Assembly: GCA_021730835.1 (NCBI GenBank)
Contig: JAKFYP010000229.1
Location: 1-6,302, forward strand
DNA: 6,302 bases
Reading direction: 5' to 3'
DNA from: Alphaproteobacteria bacterium
Lineage (GTDB): Bacteria; Pseudomonadota; Alphaproteobacteria; Rickettsiales; UBA998
Part shown: in pieces, positions 1 to 6,250 of the stretch
Numbering within the stretch: the first letter of the stretch is position 1
How the letters are laid out: the number at the start of each line of letters is the position of its first letter
Translations under genes and position numbers: made by a program
Notes under the pieces: model-generated
The model's input: only the letters and a program-made list of their open reading frames with translations
What the model was told of the DNA's origin: nothing
The model's database searches: none

Positions 1-1
1 G

Positions 2-1276
2 GTGATGGATTTATCCACCGGGCGTAATATCCATAATATCCTCGAGTGGATCATCCGCAATTCGCCGGTTCCCATCGGCACGGTTCCCATCTATCAGGCG
101 CTGGAGAAAGTCGGCGGCGTCGCCGAAGACCTGACCTGGGAAATTTTCCGCGATACGCTGATCGAGCAGGCCGAGCAGGGTGTGGATTATTTCACTATTC
201 ATGCCGGGGTCTTGCTGCCCTATATTCCGCTGACCGAGCATCGTGTGACCGGGATTGTCTCACGCGGCGGCTCGATCCATGCCAAATGGAGCATGGCGCA
301 TCACAAGGAGAATTTCGCCTACGAGCATTTTGAGGAAATTTGCGAAATCTGCCGCGCTTATGACGTGTCGTTTTCGCTGGGTGACGGCTTGCGTCCCGGC
401 TCCATCGCCGATGCCAACGACGCCGCGCAATTCGCCGAACTCAAAACGCTGGGTGAACTGACCAAAGTGGCGTGGAAGCATGATTGTCAGGTGATGATTG
501 AAGGGCCGGGACATGTGCCGATGCACAAAATTCAGGAGAATATGGACAAGCAACTCGAGGCCTGCCACGAAGCGCCGTTTTATACCCTCGGGCCGCTGAC
601 CACCGATATTGCGCCGGGTTACGACCATATCACCTCGGCTATCGGCGCGGCGCAGATCGGCTGGTACGGCACGGCGCTGCTGTGCTACGTCACGCCGAAA
701 GAGCATCTCGGCCTGCCGGATCGCAACGATGTCAAAACCGGCGTCATCTCTTATAAGATCGCCGCCCACGCCGCCGACCTCGCCAAGGGCCACCCGGCGG
801 CGCAGCGGCGCGATAACGCCTTGTCGCGGGCGCGGTTTGATTTCCGCTGGCGGGATCAGTTCAACCTGTCGCTCGATCCCGATACGGCGGAGAAATTCCA
901 CGACGAGACGCTGCCCGCCGAGGGAGCGAAAGTGGCGCATTTTTGTTCGATGTGCGGCCCGAAATTCTGCTCGATGAAAATATCGCAGGAAGTGCGGGAG
1001 TTTGCGCGTTCTTCCCACTCCCCCCTTGAGGGGGAGTCGCAGAGTCAAAGCCATCAGGCGTATGGCGATGCGATGGGGGGTGGTCAAAGCCGGCAGGCTC
1101 TTTCCCCCCACGACTCAGCTTCAACTGCACGCAGTCTCGCTTCGTCCGCTCCCCCTCAAGGGGGGAGCAATACCGCCCCGACCCCCGAACAAGGTATGCA
1201 GGACATGGCCCGTAAATTCCGCGAATCCGGCGGAGAAATATACCTGCCGGAAGAAAAACCGCGCAAGGCAGGTTGA
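2..1276 (+). CDS. thiC: Phosphomethylpyrimidine synthase ThiC, C-terminal part (5' end outside window)
   Basis: ThiC is a cytoplasmic radical-SAM enzyme that rearranges aminoimidazole ribotide to 4-amino-5-hydroxymethyl-2-methylpyrimidine phosphate in thiamine synthesis. The fragment opens in frame inside the conserved VMDLSTGR segment and runs through NSPVPIGTVPIYQALE (about residues 20-35 of the fragment), DYFTIHAGV, GIVSRGGSI, SLGDGLRPGSI, MIEGPGHVPM and TDIAPGYDH. It then reaches the cluster-binding CSMCGPKFC (about 315-323), whose three cysteines ligate the [4Fe-4S] cluster. These blocks match the family closely and none is missing. About 50 residues after VREFA (fragment residues 339-389) are foreign low-complexity sequence encoded by an inverted-repeat element. 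The usual tail (GMQDMARKF..SGGEIYLPE) follows it. The stop overlaps or nearly touches the next gene. Any TPP riboswitch would lie upstream, outside the window. Identification is very secure; whether the enzyme with the insert is fully active is unknown. Confidence 0.97.
   Translation: MMDLSTGRNIHNILEWIIRNSPVPIGTVPIYQALEKVGGVAEDLTWEIFRDTLIEQAEQGVDYFTIHAGVLLPYIPLTEHRVTGIVSRGGSIHAKWSMAHHKENFAYEHFEEICEICRAYDVSFSLGDGLRPGSIADANDAAQFAELKTLGELTKVAWKHDCQVMIEGPGHVPMHKIQENMDKQLEACHEAPFYTLGPLTTDIAPGYDHITSAIGAAQIGWYGTALLCYVTPKEHLGLPDRNDVKTGVISYKIAAHAADLAKGHPAAQRRDNALSRARFDFRWRDQFNLSLDPDTAEKFHDETLPAEGAKVAHFCSMCGPKFCSMKISQEVREFARSSHSPLEGESQSQSHQAYGDAMGGGQSRQALSPHDSASTARSLASSAPPQGGSNTAPTPEQGMQDMARKFRESGGEIYLPEEKPRKAG
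1018..1167. repeat. In-frame palindromic element inside thiC with perfect 19-bp terminal inverted repeats
   Basis: Bases 1018-1036 (CTCCCCCCTTGAGGGGGAG) and 1149-1167 (CTCCCCCTCAAGGGGGGAG) are exact reverse complements. Each end is also nearly self-palindromic (7-bp stem, 5-base loop). Inside, a G6 run (1075-1080) faces a C6 run (1104-1109), giving a possible inner stem. The total length of 150 bp is divisible by three and no stop occurs in the thiC frame, so the element adds 50 residues rich in Ser, Gly, Gln and Ala. No transposase is encoded. Its size, ends and in-frame position within a protein resemble Rickettsia palindromic elements, and similar CCCCCTTGAGGGGG-ended repeats occur, from memory, in other alphaproteobacteria. 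The family name and copy number cannot be determined here. Confidence 0.88.
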
Positions 1277-1284
1277 CGCGTCCA

Positions 1285-1743
1285 ATGCCCGCCGGTACGC
1301 TCACCGCCCTGCATACGGCCTGTTTTGACGATCCGTGGAACACCCGGGATTTCTCTGAAATGCTGGCGCAACCGGAGGTATGGGGATTTACCGCCTGCCC
1401 GGATATGATGCCGTTAAGCACGCCGCTTTTATCATCCCCGCTTGCCTTTATTCTCTGCCGCAGCATGGCGGATGAAGCGGAAATCCTGACGCTGGCGACG
1501 CATCCCGATGCACGGCGAAGGGGGATGGCACGGCGACTGGTCGAAGTGGCGCTTGAGGAAGCCCGCCTGCGGGGTTGCATAGCGCTGCATCTGGAAGTCG
1601 CCGCAGGGAACATCGCCGCGATTGGGCTTTATGCCTCTCTTGGATTTTCCCCGTCAGGCCGCCGCAAAGGTTATTATCGCACAAAAATGGGGCGTGAGGA
1701 CGCGATTTTATTGCGGATAAGCTGTGATAGTCATTCCGCTTAA
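1285..1743 (+). CDS. rimI: GNAT N-acetyltransferase, RimI-like (ribosomal protein S18 alanine acetyltransferase family)
   Basis: This is a 152-residue protein with the GNAT fold, which transfers acetyl from acetyl-CoA to an amine. RimI itself acetylates the N-terminal alanine of ribosomal protein S18. Visible marks are LHTACFDDPW near the N terminus, EAEILTLATHPDARRRGMARRL (about 64-84) containing the RxxGxA acetyl-CoA pyrophosphate-binding motif, and HLEVAAGNIAAIGLYASLGF (about 102-121). The C-terminal GRRKGYY.....GREDAILLR is typical of RimI and includes the likely general-acid Tyr. ATG 1285 was chosen. A TTG at 1273 in the same frame would overlap the thiC stop as TTGA and has an AAGG four bases before it, so a start four residues longer is possible. 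The gene probably shares the thiC transcript. In many bacteria rimI sits beside tsaB, but not here, so its substrate could differ from S18. Confidence 0.85.
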   Translation: MPAGTLTALHTACFDDPWNTRDFSEMLAQPEVWGFTACPDMMPLSTPLLSSPLAFILCRSMADEAEILTLATHPDARRRGMARRLVEVALEEARLRGCIALHLEVAAGNIAAIGLYASLGFSPSGRRKGYYRTKMGREDAILLRISCDSHSA

Positions 1744-1829
1744 CAATTTCCAAAAATAAAGTCAAAAGACATTAAAACCCGTTGCCAAGCCGCTTGTTAT
1801 TCCGTAAGCACAGGAAAGTCAGGTAAAAT
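1744..1829 (+). promoter_or_regulatory. Candidate lysC promoter with AT-rich upstream tract and RBS
   Basis: The gap before lysC is markedly AT-rich at 1744-1779 against a GC-rich background, like an UP-element. TTGCCA (1782-1787) and TAAGCA (1805-1810) are 17 bases apart and could be -35 and -10 boxes, though the -10 is a poor match. AGG at 1821-1823 lies six bases before the lysC ATG and is the likely ribosome-binding site. I see no attenuator hairpin, leader peptide or lysine riboswitch in this 86-base gap; it is too short for the last. Confidence 0.45.
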
Positions 1830-3071
1830 ATGGCATTGATCGTACAAAAATTCGGTGGAACCTCGGTCGGCAATATCGAGCGTATTCACCATGTCGCGGA
1901 GCGGGTCGCCCGCGAAGTGCGCGCCGGTAACCGCGTCATCGCCGTTGTCTCGGCGATGGCGGGCATCACCGATGAGCTGGTCGGCTATGTGCGCGAAGTC
2001 TCAACGCTGGAAGATGTGGAAGCCTACGCCGATCACGATATGGTTGTCTCCGCCGGGGAGATGGTCACTGCCGGGTTGCTGGCGCTGCGCCTGCGCTCAA
2101 TCGGCATCCTCGCCCGTGCCTGGGCCGGGTGGCAGGTTCCCGTCGTCACCGACGGCATGTATGGCCGCGCCCGCGTCGAAGAGATCAAGACCGAACAGGT
2201 CAATAAAAGCCTCGATGCCGGGCGCGTCGCGGTGATCACCGGCTTTCAGGGCGTCACTGAAGACGGGCGCATCACCACGCTGGGGCGGGGCGGTTCGGAT
2301 ACCTCGGCGGTGGCGCTGGCGGCGGCGTTCAAAGCGGAACGCTGCGATATCTACACCGATGTGGACGGGGTCTATACCGCCGATCCGCGTATCGTCACCC
2401 GGGCGCGCAAGCTTGAGCGCGTCACCTTCGAGGAGATGCTGGAGATGGCGTCGCTCGGGGCGAAAATCTTGCAGACCCGCTCGGTTGAAATGGCAATGAA
2501 TCACAATGTCACCTTGCAGGTGCTCACCAGCTTTGAGGATAAGCCGGGCACGCTGCTGGTCAGGGAGGATGAAATCATGGAAAAGCATCAGGTCACCGGG
2601 ATTACCTATAGCCGGGGCGAGGCGCGCATCACACTGGTGGATGTGGCCGATAAGCCGGGGGTTTCGGCGGCGATTTTCGGGCCGCTGGCGGAAGCCGGAA
2701 TCAACGTCGATATGATCGTGCAAAACGTCACCCCCGACGGCAAGATGACGGACGTGACCTTCACCGTCCCCCGCGCCGATCTCGACCATGCGCTGCGGGC
2801 GATTGAAGGCGCGAAGACCGCTATCGGCTATCAGGGGTTGCATATGGATGGCAACGTCGCCAAGCTTTCGGTCATCGGCGTCGGGATGCGCTCGCATGCC
2901 GGGGTGGCGCAAAAAATGTTCAAAACGCTGGCGGAGAAAAACATCAACATCATCGTCATCAGCACGTCGGAGATCAAAATCAGCGTGCTGATCGAGGAGC
3001 AATATATCGAACTGGCGCTGCGCACGCTGCATACGGCTTACGGGCTGGATGCCGTGGTAGAGAAAGGATAA
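1830..3071 (+). CDS. lysC: Aspartate kinase (aspartokinase)
   Basis: This enzyme phosphorylates L-aspartate with ATP to 4-phospho-aspartate, the first step toward lysine, threonine, methionine, isoleucine and diaminopimelate for the cell wall. The 413-residue length fits the stand-alone class with two C-terminal ACT domains. The kinase domain shows KFGGTSVG (7-14), SAGE (74-77), GRGGSDTSA (152-160) and the nucleotide-site TDVDGVYTADPR (176-187). The ACT repeats follow: DKPGVSAAIFGPLAEAGINVDMIVQN (274-299) and VGMRSHAGVAQKMF with ISTSEIKISVLI (about 351-388). These allosteric domains normally bind lysine and/or threonine, so feedback inhibition is expected by family knowledge. The ATG at 1830 gives the canonical MALIVQKFGGTSVG start with a properly spaced AGG. 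DUF4153 begins 5 bases after its stop, which suggests co-transcription. All key residues are present. Confidence 0.98.
   Translation: MALIVQKFGGTSVGNIERIHHVAERVAREVRAGNRVIAVVSAMAGITDELVGYVREVSTLEDVEAYADHDMVVSAGEMVTAGLLALRLRSIGILARAWAGWQVPVVTDGMYGRARVEEIKTEQVNKSLDAGRVAVITGFQGVTEDGRITTLGRGGSDTSAVALAAAFKAERCDIYTDVDGVYTADPRIVTRARKLERVTFEEMLEMASLGAKILQTRSVEMAMNHNVTLQVLTSFEDKPGTLLVREDEIMEKHQVTGITYSRGEARITLVDVADKPGVSAAIFGPLAEAGINVDMIVQNVTPDGKMTDVTFTVPRADLDHALRAIEGAKTAIGYQGLHMDGNVAKLSVIGVGMRSHAGVAQKMFKTLAEKNINIIVISTSEIKISVLIEEQYIELALRTLHTAYGLDAVVEKG
3061..3068 (+). promoter_or_regulatory. Ribosome-binding site for the DUF4153 gene inside the lysC 3' end
   Basis: AGAAAGGA lies within the last lysC codons, eight bases before the ATG at 3077. 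It supports that start and implies that translation of the two genes is linked on one mRNA. Confidence 0.7.
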
Positions 3072-3076
3072 CCCGT

Positions 3077-4900
3077 ATGCTCAATCACGCCCTGCGCAAT
3101 ATTCTCGGGGAAACGCGGGCGGCTATCCGGCGCTTTCCCATCCCCGCTCTCTGCTGCCTGCTGTTTTGCGCCATCTCTTTGGAGACATTCAATTTCCATT
3201 CGGAAAATGCGAGATATTTGTCCATCCTGTTTTGCGGATGCTTCTGGTTTATCGCTGTGACGCTATTCGCGGAAAGCCGCCGCTGGAGCGTACTCAAACA
3301 ATATGCTCTGGGTATCCCGGTCTTTGCGGGCATGACCGCCGGTCTTTATACGACACCCGAGCCGATGTTTCCTTTCTGGTTTCTGGGCGGCGGATTGTTT
3401 TGCCTCATGTTTATCGCGCCTTTTTTGACGCGTGAGCATTGGCAGGGGGAACGGATATGGGTGTTTAGCTATCATCTCTGGGCACGGATATTTTTTACGC
3501 TGCTGGCCGCTTTAGTACTGTTTCTGGGTGCGATAGCGATTATCTCCAGCCTGAAATACCTGTTTGGCCTGCCCGTGCCGCACGACATCTATGGCGATAT
3601 CTGGCTGACCGTCGCCACGCTTTTCTCGCCGTTGCTGGCCATGTCCGGCATTCCGCGCCGCTTTGACGAAACCGAGGCCGCGTTTCCCAAACCCGACCGC
3701 CTGATCCTGTCTTATATCGCCATTCCGCTGTTGCTGGTCTATGCGTTGATTCTGCATTGTTATGCCGCAAAGATAGCGTTGATCCGGGATCTGCCTGAAG
3801 GTGAGATCGGCTGGCTGGTCACCGCTTACGCCTGCGCGGGTATTGCCGTCTGGCTGGCCAGCTACTCCCTGCGCCGGTCAGGGGGCGTGATCGGATTTTT
3901 CCACCGCCGGTTTTTTCTGCTGCTGCCTGTTCCGCTAGCCTTGCTGGCTGTCGGTATCAGTGTGCGCATCCATGCCTACGGGTTCACCGAAGAACGCTAC
4001 GCCCTCGTCGTATGCCTGTTGTGGCTGCTGATCTGTGCTGCCGCCCATATGGCTCGCATTCGCAATGTGCCGGGAATGATCATCCTTAGCCTGAGCATCC
4101 TGCTGATGGCTTCGTCCTTCGGGCCGTGGGGTGCAGTAGCAGTCTCGGAGAGGAGTCAGGTTGCGCGGCTGATCGTCCTGCTTGAGAAACATCATATTCT
4201 GACGGATGGAAAGATCGCACCCGCCAAAGATACGCTTAGCGGGCAAGAGCGCTCTGAAATCAGTGCTCAGGTGCATTATCTGGTGCGCACCAAAAAGCTT
4301 GAACATCTGCGGCAATGGTTCGCCGCTATGCCGGATGCCCATATTCATGTGGATACGCGTTATTTCGATGTCAACAGAGTGATGAAGGATATGGGTGTTC
4401 GTTATTCGTACCCATACCGCAGGGATGTTCGGGCATTTGATTTTAACAGTGAGATATTATGGCGCAAACCGGTCGTTCCCGTCTCCGGCTATGACTTCAT
4501 GGTGAACGTGCCGCCTTTTTATTCCCAGACCATGAAAACAAACGCCATGCCACAACATATGACGCTTGAGAGCGACGGCGGGGAAATAAAGCTGATAGTG
4601 AGTTATGATCCGGACGAAATGATCTACCGCGTCACGCGTGAGGATACAGGCGAAGTGATTGCATTTATGCTCAGAGATATCCTGAAGGAAGTCGAGCATA
4701 AGGGGGCGGATATGTACGACTATAGCCGAAATGGCCCGATTCTGCTGTTTCGGGAAGGGGAATCGGAAACCCTGAAGATACGCTTTATCGTCAGCTCGCT
4801 CAACGGCACATTCGCGCACGCGGAGCAGAAAGCGCACATCTCCTCGCTGGGAACAGTGCTGCTGATTAAAGTAAAAGGCGGGGAGAAGATGACGCATTGA
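3077..4900 (+). CDS. DUF4153 family polytopic inner-membrane protein
   Basis: This 607-residue protein is of unknown function. The N-terminal ~350 residues hold about 11 hydrophobic segments (roughly 22-38, 48-65, 79-91, 99-117, 137-159, 175-190, 209-228, 245-263, 279-296, 307-325 and 332-347). The C-terminal ~250 residues are mostly soluble. DUF4153 identity rests on recalled family blocks: LLLVYALILHCYAAKIAL (218-235) followed by GEIGWLVTAY, RIHAYGFTEERY (297-308), and SSFGPWGAVAVSERSQVARL (346-365) just after the last membrane segment. A run of basic and amphipathic residues (MLNHALRNILGETRAAIRRFP) precedes the first membrane helix; no cleavable signal is evident. The gene starts 5 bases after lysC with its RBS inside lysC, so it is probably co-expressed, but this alone does not tie it to amino-acid synthesis. 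No enzyme motif is visible. A transporter or membrane sensor role would be speculation. Confidence 0.88.
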   Translation: MLNHALRNILGETRAAIRRFPIPALCCLLFCAISLETFNFHSENARYLSILFCGCFWFIAVTLFAESRRWSVLKQYALGIPVFAGMTAGLYTTPEPMFPFWFLGGGLFCLMFIAPFLTREHWQGERIWVFSYHLWARIFFTLLAALVLFLGAIAIISSLKYLFGLPVPHDIYGDIWLTVATLFSPLLAMSGIPRRFDETEAAFPKPDRLILSYIAIPLLLVYALILHCYAAKIALIRDLPEGEIGWLVTAYACAGIAVWLASYSLRRSGGVIGFFHRRFFLLLPVPLALLAVGISVRIHAYGFTEERYALVVCLLWLLICAAAHMARIRNVPGMIILSLSILLMASSFGPWGAVAVSERSQVARLIVLLEKHHILTDGKIAPAKDTLSGQERSEISAQVHYLVRTKKLEHLRQWFAAMPDAHIHVDTRYFDVNRVMKDMGVRYSYPYRRDVRAFDFNSEILWRKPVVPVSGYDFMVNVPPFYSQTMKTNAMPQHMTLESDGGEIKLIVSYDPDEMIYRVTREDTGEVIAFMLRDILKEVEHKGADMYDYSRNGPILLFREGESETLKIRFIVSSLNGTFAHAEQKAHISSLGTVLLIKVKGGEKMTH

Positions 4901-4904
4901 AGAT

Positions 4905-4949
4905 ATAGCCGATTTGCTTATGTGACCGCACATCAATCAAATCGGCTAT
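4905..4949. repeat. Nested inverted repeat just after the DUF4153 stop (possible mRNA 3' end structure)
   Basis: ATAGCCGATTTG (4905-4916) and CAAATCGGCTAT (4938-4949) are a perfect 12-bp inverted repeat. Inside it ATGTG (4920-4924) pairs with CACAT (4929-4933) around an ACCG loop, so the whole can fold into one long hairpin. It starts four bases after the DUF4153 stop. A second short stem, CCCGC/GCGGG (4952-4965, loop GACT), follows directly. No T-run follows on either strand, so a classical rho-independent terminator is not supported. A processing or stabilising hairpin, or a small dispersed repeat, fits equally well. Confidence 0.6.
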
Positions 4950-4965
4950 CGCCCGCGACTGCGGG

Positions 4966-5178
4966 TGTCGCCAGCACGTCGCGCAGTGACATATGCTCGT
5001 CGTGGTAAAGCGCCAGCGCCAGCGCCAGCGGCAGGATCGTCTCCAGCCCGACGATTCCGAAGGCGGCGGAAGCGACCGGTACGCGCTTGCTTTCCGTATC
5101 GTGCGGAGCGTGGTCGGTGGCGATGGTTTCCTTATATTTCTGCCCCGGCTTGCGGAAATGCACCTGAATATCGAGCAG
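4966..5178 (-). pseudogene. pyrC: Dihydroorotase remnant with the middle of the gene deleted
   Basis: Read on the minus strand, this stretch encodes LLDIQVHFRKPGQKYKETIAT running straight into DHAPHDTESKRVP, then AAFGIVGLETILPLALAL and HMSLRDVLAT. The first block matches the N-terminal metal-binding HxHFREPG region of class I dihydroorotase, which cyclises carbamoyl-aspartate in pyrimidine synthesis. The second matches its C-terminal DHAPH block. In an intact enzyme these lie roughly 200 or more residues apart, so most of the barrel is missing. The first metal-site residue pattern is also altered: Gln replaces the first His of DxHxHF. There is no ATG start (only a GTG within the block), a stop lies upstream at 5236-5238, and similarity ends at about 4966, where a small hairpin begins. 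The N-terminal and C-terminal parts of the enzyme beyond these blocks are absent. It is most likely a decayed gene copy and not functional. Confidence 0.8.
5011..5028. repeat. Three tandem CGCCAG hexamers within the pyrC remnant
   Basis: Three exact copies of CGCCAG occur in a row. On the minus strand they encode a Leu-Ala-Leu-Ala-Leu-Ala run after ETILP. From memory the intact family has a shorter LPLSLAL-type segment here, so one copy may be a slippage expansion, consistent with relaxed selection on a pseudogene. Confidence 0.6.
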
Positions 5179-5228
5179 GCTGCGGGCGGAAAAACAGAAA
5201 GCGTGAAGATGGTTTCTGCCAAAAACCC

Positions 5229-5257
5229 TTGCACTTTATGCGCCGGTAATTATTAAT
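5229..5257 (+). promoter_or_regulatory. Candidate promoter for the SPOR-domain gene
   Basis: TTGCAC (5229-5234) is followed 16 bases later by TATTAA (5251-5256), or 17 bases later by ATTAAT. Both spacings suit a housekeeping sigma factor, and the -10 lies in a short AT-rich patch. The predicted transcript would begin near 5263, leaving a short leader that contains the GGGAG at 5271-5275. This placement favours the ATG at 5281 over the TTG at 5269. The prediction comes from sequence only. Confidence 0.5.
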
Positions 5258-5280
5258 GAGGTAAAGCCTTGGGAGTTGCC

Positions 5281-6246
5281 ATGAAAAACGATTACGATGC
5301 ACCGGAAGACGAACCCTACGACATGCAGTATGAGCCGGATGGGTTGCGCTGGATGTCGGTGGTGGTGGTGATGCTGGTGATGTTCGGGTTTTTCAGCCTG
5401 GCGTGGTATGCTTACCGCACCAACGTGGCGGATATGAGCCCCGGCGAAGTGCCGGTTGTTGAAGCGGATCCCTCGCCGGTGCGCATTGCGCCGGAGGATC
5501 CGGGCGGCATGCGGTTTGCCCATCAGGATAAGGAAATCTATAACGCGATTCTGGCCGGGGAAGCGGAGCAGGCAAAAGGTGAGGAGCGTCTGTTGCCGGC
5601 AGCCGAAGAGCCATCGCAGGAGCGGCAGGTATCGGCAAAAGACCCGGAAGTGAAAACATGGATCAATGACCGCCTGCATCCGGTGCGCAACGAAGAGGGG
5701 GTTGAGCTTTCCCGTGATGCGCTGGCGGATGAAGAACCCGCGCAAACAGAAGAACCCGCCGAAGCGAAACCGGAAGAGATCAGCGAGGCGAAGCCTGCGG
5801 CGGGCGCTCAGGAGGAGCAGGCACAAAAGCCGGATGATATTGTTGCGCAGGCTGAGGCGTTTGAGGAAGACGAGCCGGTAGCGCCGGTGGCGGAGAAACC
5901 GGAAAAGCCGGAAGTTGAGCCGATTGAGGTAGCCAGCAAGGAAGAGCCGGTGCAGGCTGAACCAAAGCCGGAGCCGAAAAAAGCCGCAACACCGGAGCTG
6001 GGGAAATACATGGTTCAGGTGGCGGCGCTGCGTTCCGAGCAGGAAGCGCTGAGCACATGGAAGCGCCTGAATGGCAAGCATAACGACCTGCTGGATGGCA
6101 AGCCGCATAAAATCGTGCGGGCCGATCTGGGGGCGAAGGGAGTGTATTACCGCCTGCGTATCGGCGGGCTGGCATCCAGAGCCAAAGCCTCCGAGCTATG
6201 CGCCGCGCTGGCCCGCCGTAATCAGGGCTGCATGCCGGTAAACTGA
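5281..6246 (+). CDS. SPOR-domain membrane protein, probable divisome/peptidoglycan-binding protein
   Basis: This is a 321-residue single-pass protein. Residues 1-23 are acidic and cytoplasmic, and 24-43 form a hydrophobic helix (WMSVVVVMLVMFGFFSLAWYAY). Next comes the conserved PVRIAPEDPGGMRFAHQDKEIYN block (about 66-88), which I know from alphaproteobacterial SPOR proteins. A long linker (about 95-240) is rich in Glu, Pro, Ala and Lys. A C-terminal SPOR domain (about 243-318) begins YMVQVAALRSEQEA and includes YYRLRIGGLASRAKASELCAAL. SPOR domains bind denuded glycan strands at division septa, so a periplasm-facing, septal role like FtsN or DedD is inferred. The ATG at 5281 has GGGAG five bases upstream; a TTG at 5269 would add MGVA. 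nagZ follows after four bases, which couples it to peptidoglycan recycling. Its specific partner is unknown. Confidence 0.9.
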   Translation: MKNDYDAPEDEPYDMQYEPDGLRWMSVVVVMLVMFGFFSLAWYAYRTNVADMSPGEVPVVEADPSPVRIAPEDPGGMRFAHQDKEIYNAILAGEAEQAKGEERLLPAAEEPSQERQVSAKDPEVKTWINDRLHPVRNEEGVELSRDALADEEPAQTEEPAEAKPEEISEAKPAAGAQEEQAQKPDDIVAQAEAFEEDEPVAPVAEKPEKPEVEPIEVASKEEPVQAEPKPEPKKAATPELGKYMVQVAALRSEQEALSTWKRLNGKHNDLLDGKPHKIVRADLGAKGVYYRLRIGGLASRAKASELCAALARRNQGCMPVN

Positions 6247-6250
6247 GCCG

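Noticed and set aside
260..1111. Minus-strand open frame of 283 residues opposite thiC
   Set aside because: The + strand here encodes unbroken conserved ThiC blocks. The antisense translation shows no recognisable domain.
1000..1276. Possible frameshift or truncation of thiC after VREFA
   Set aside because: The conserved C-terminal tail (GMQDMARKF...GGEIYLPE) resumes in the same frame after the element, so the gene is interrupted in sequence but not in frame.
861..1613. Minus-strand open frame crossing the thiC end, the palindromic element and rimI
   Set aside because: It spans two real + strand genes and stays open partly because the palindromic element lacks stops in several frames. No motif was seen.
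1744..1829. Terminator after rimI or lysine riboswitch before lysC
   Set aside because: No GC-rich stem followed by Ts is seen, and the 86-base gap is far too short for a lysine riboswitch.
2952..2954. Ile at lysC residue 375, just before ISTSEI, where Gln or Glu is frequent, as a possible feedback-resistance change
   Set aside because: The position tolerates different residues across the family as far as I recall, and no effector-binding role can be shown from this sequence alone.
2097..3032. Minus-strand open frame opposite lysC
   Set aside because: It is His/Arg/Asp-rich antisense of a fully conserved aspartate kinase, a common GC-rich artefact.
4965..5256. Plus-strand open frames in the gap before the SPOR gene as small genes
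   Set aside because: Their translations have no motifs, while the minus-strand frame matches dihydroorotase blocks, so they are shadows of the remnant.
5236..6108. Long open frame on the minus strand opposite the SPOR gene
   Set aside because: Its translation is Arg/Leu/Phe-rich with no family motif. It is the antisense shadow of the Glu/Pro/Ala-rich linker.
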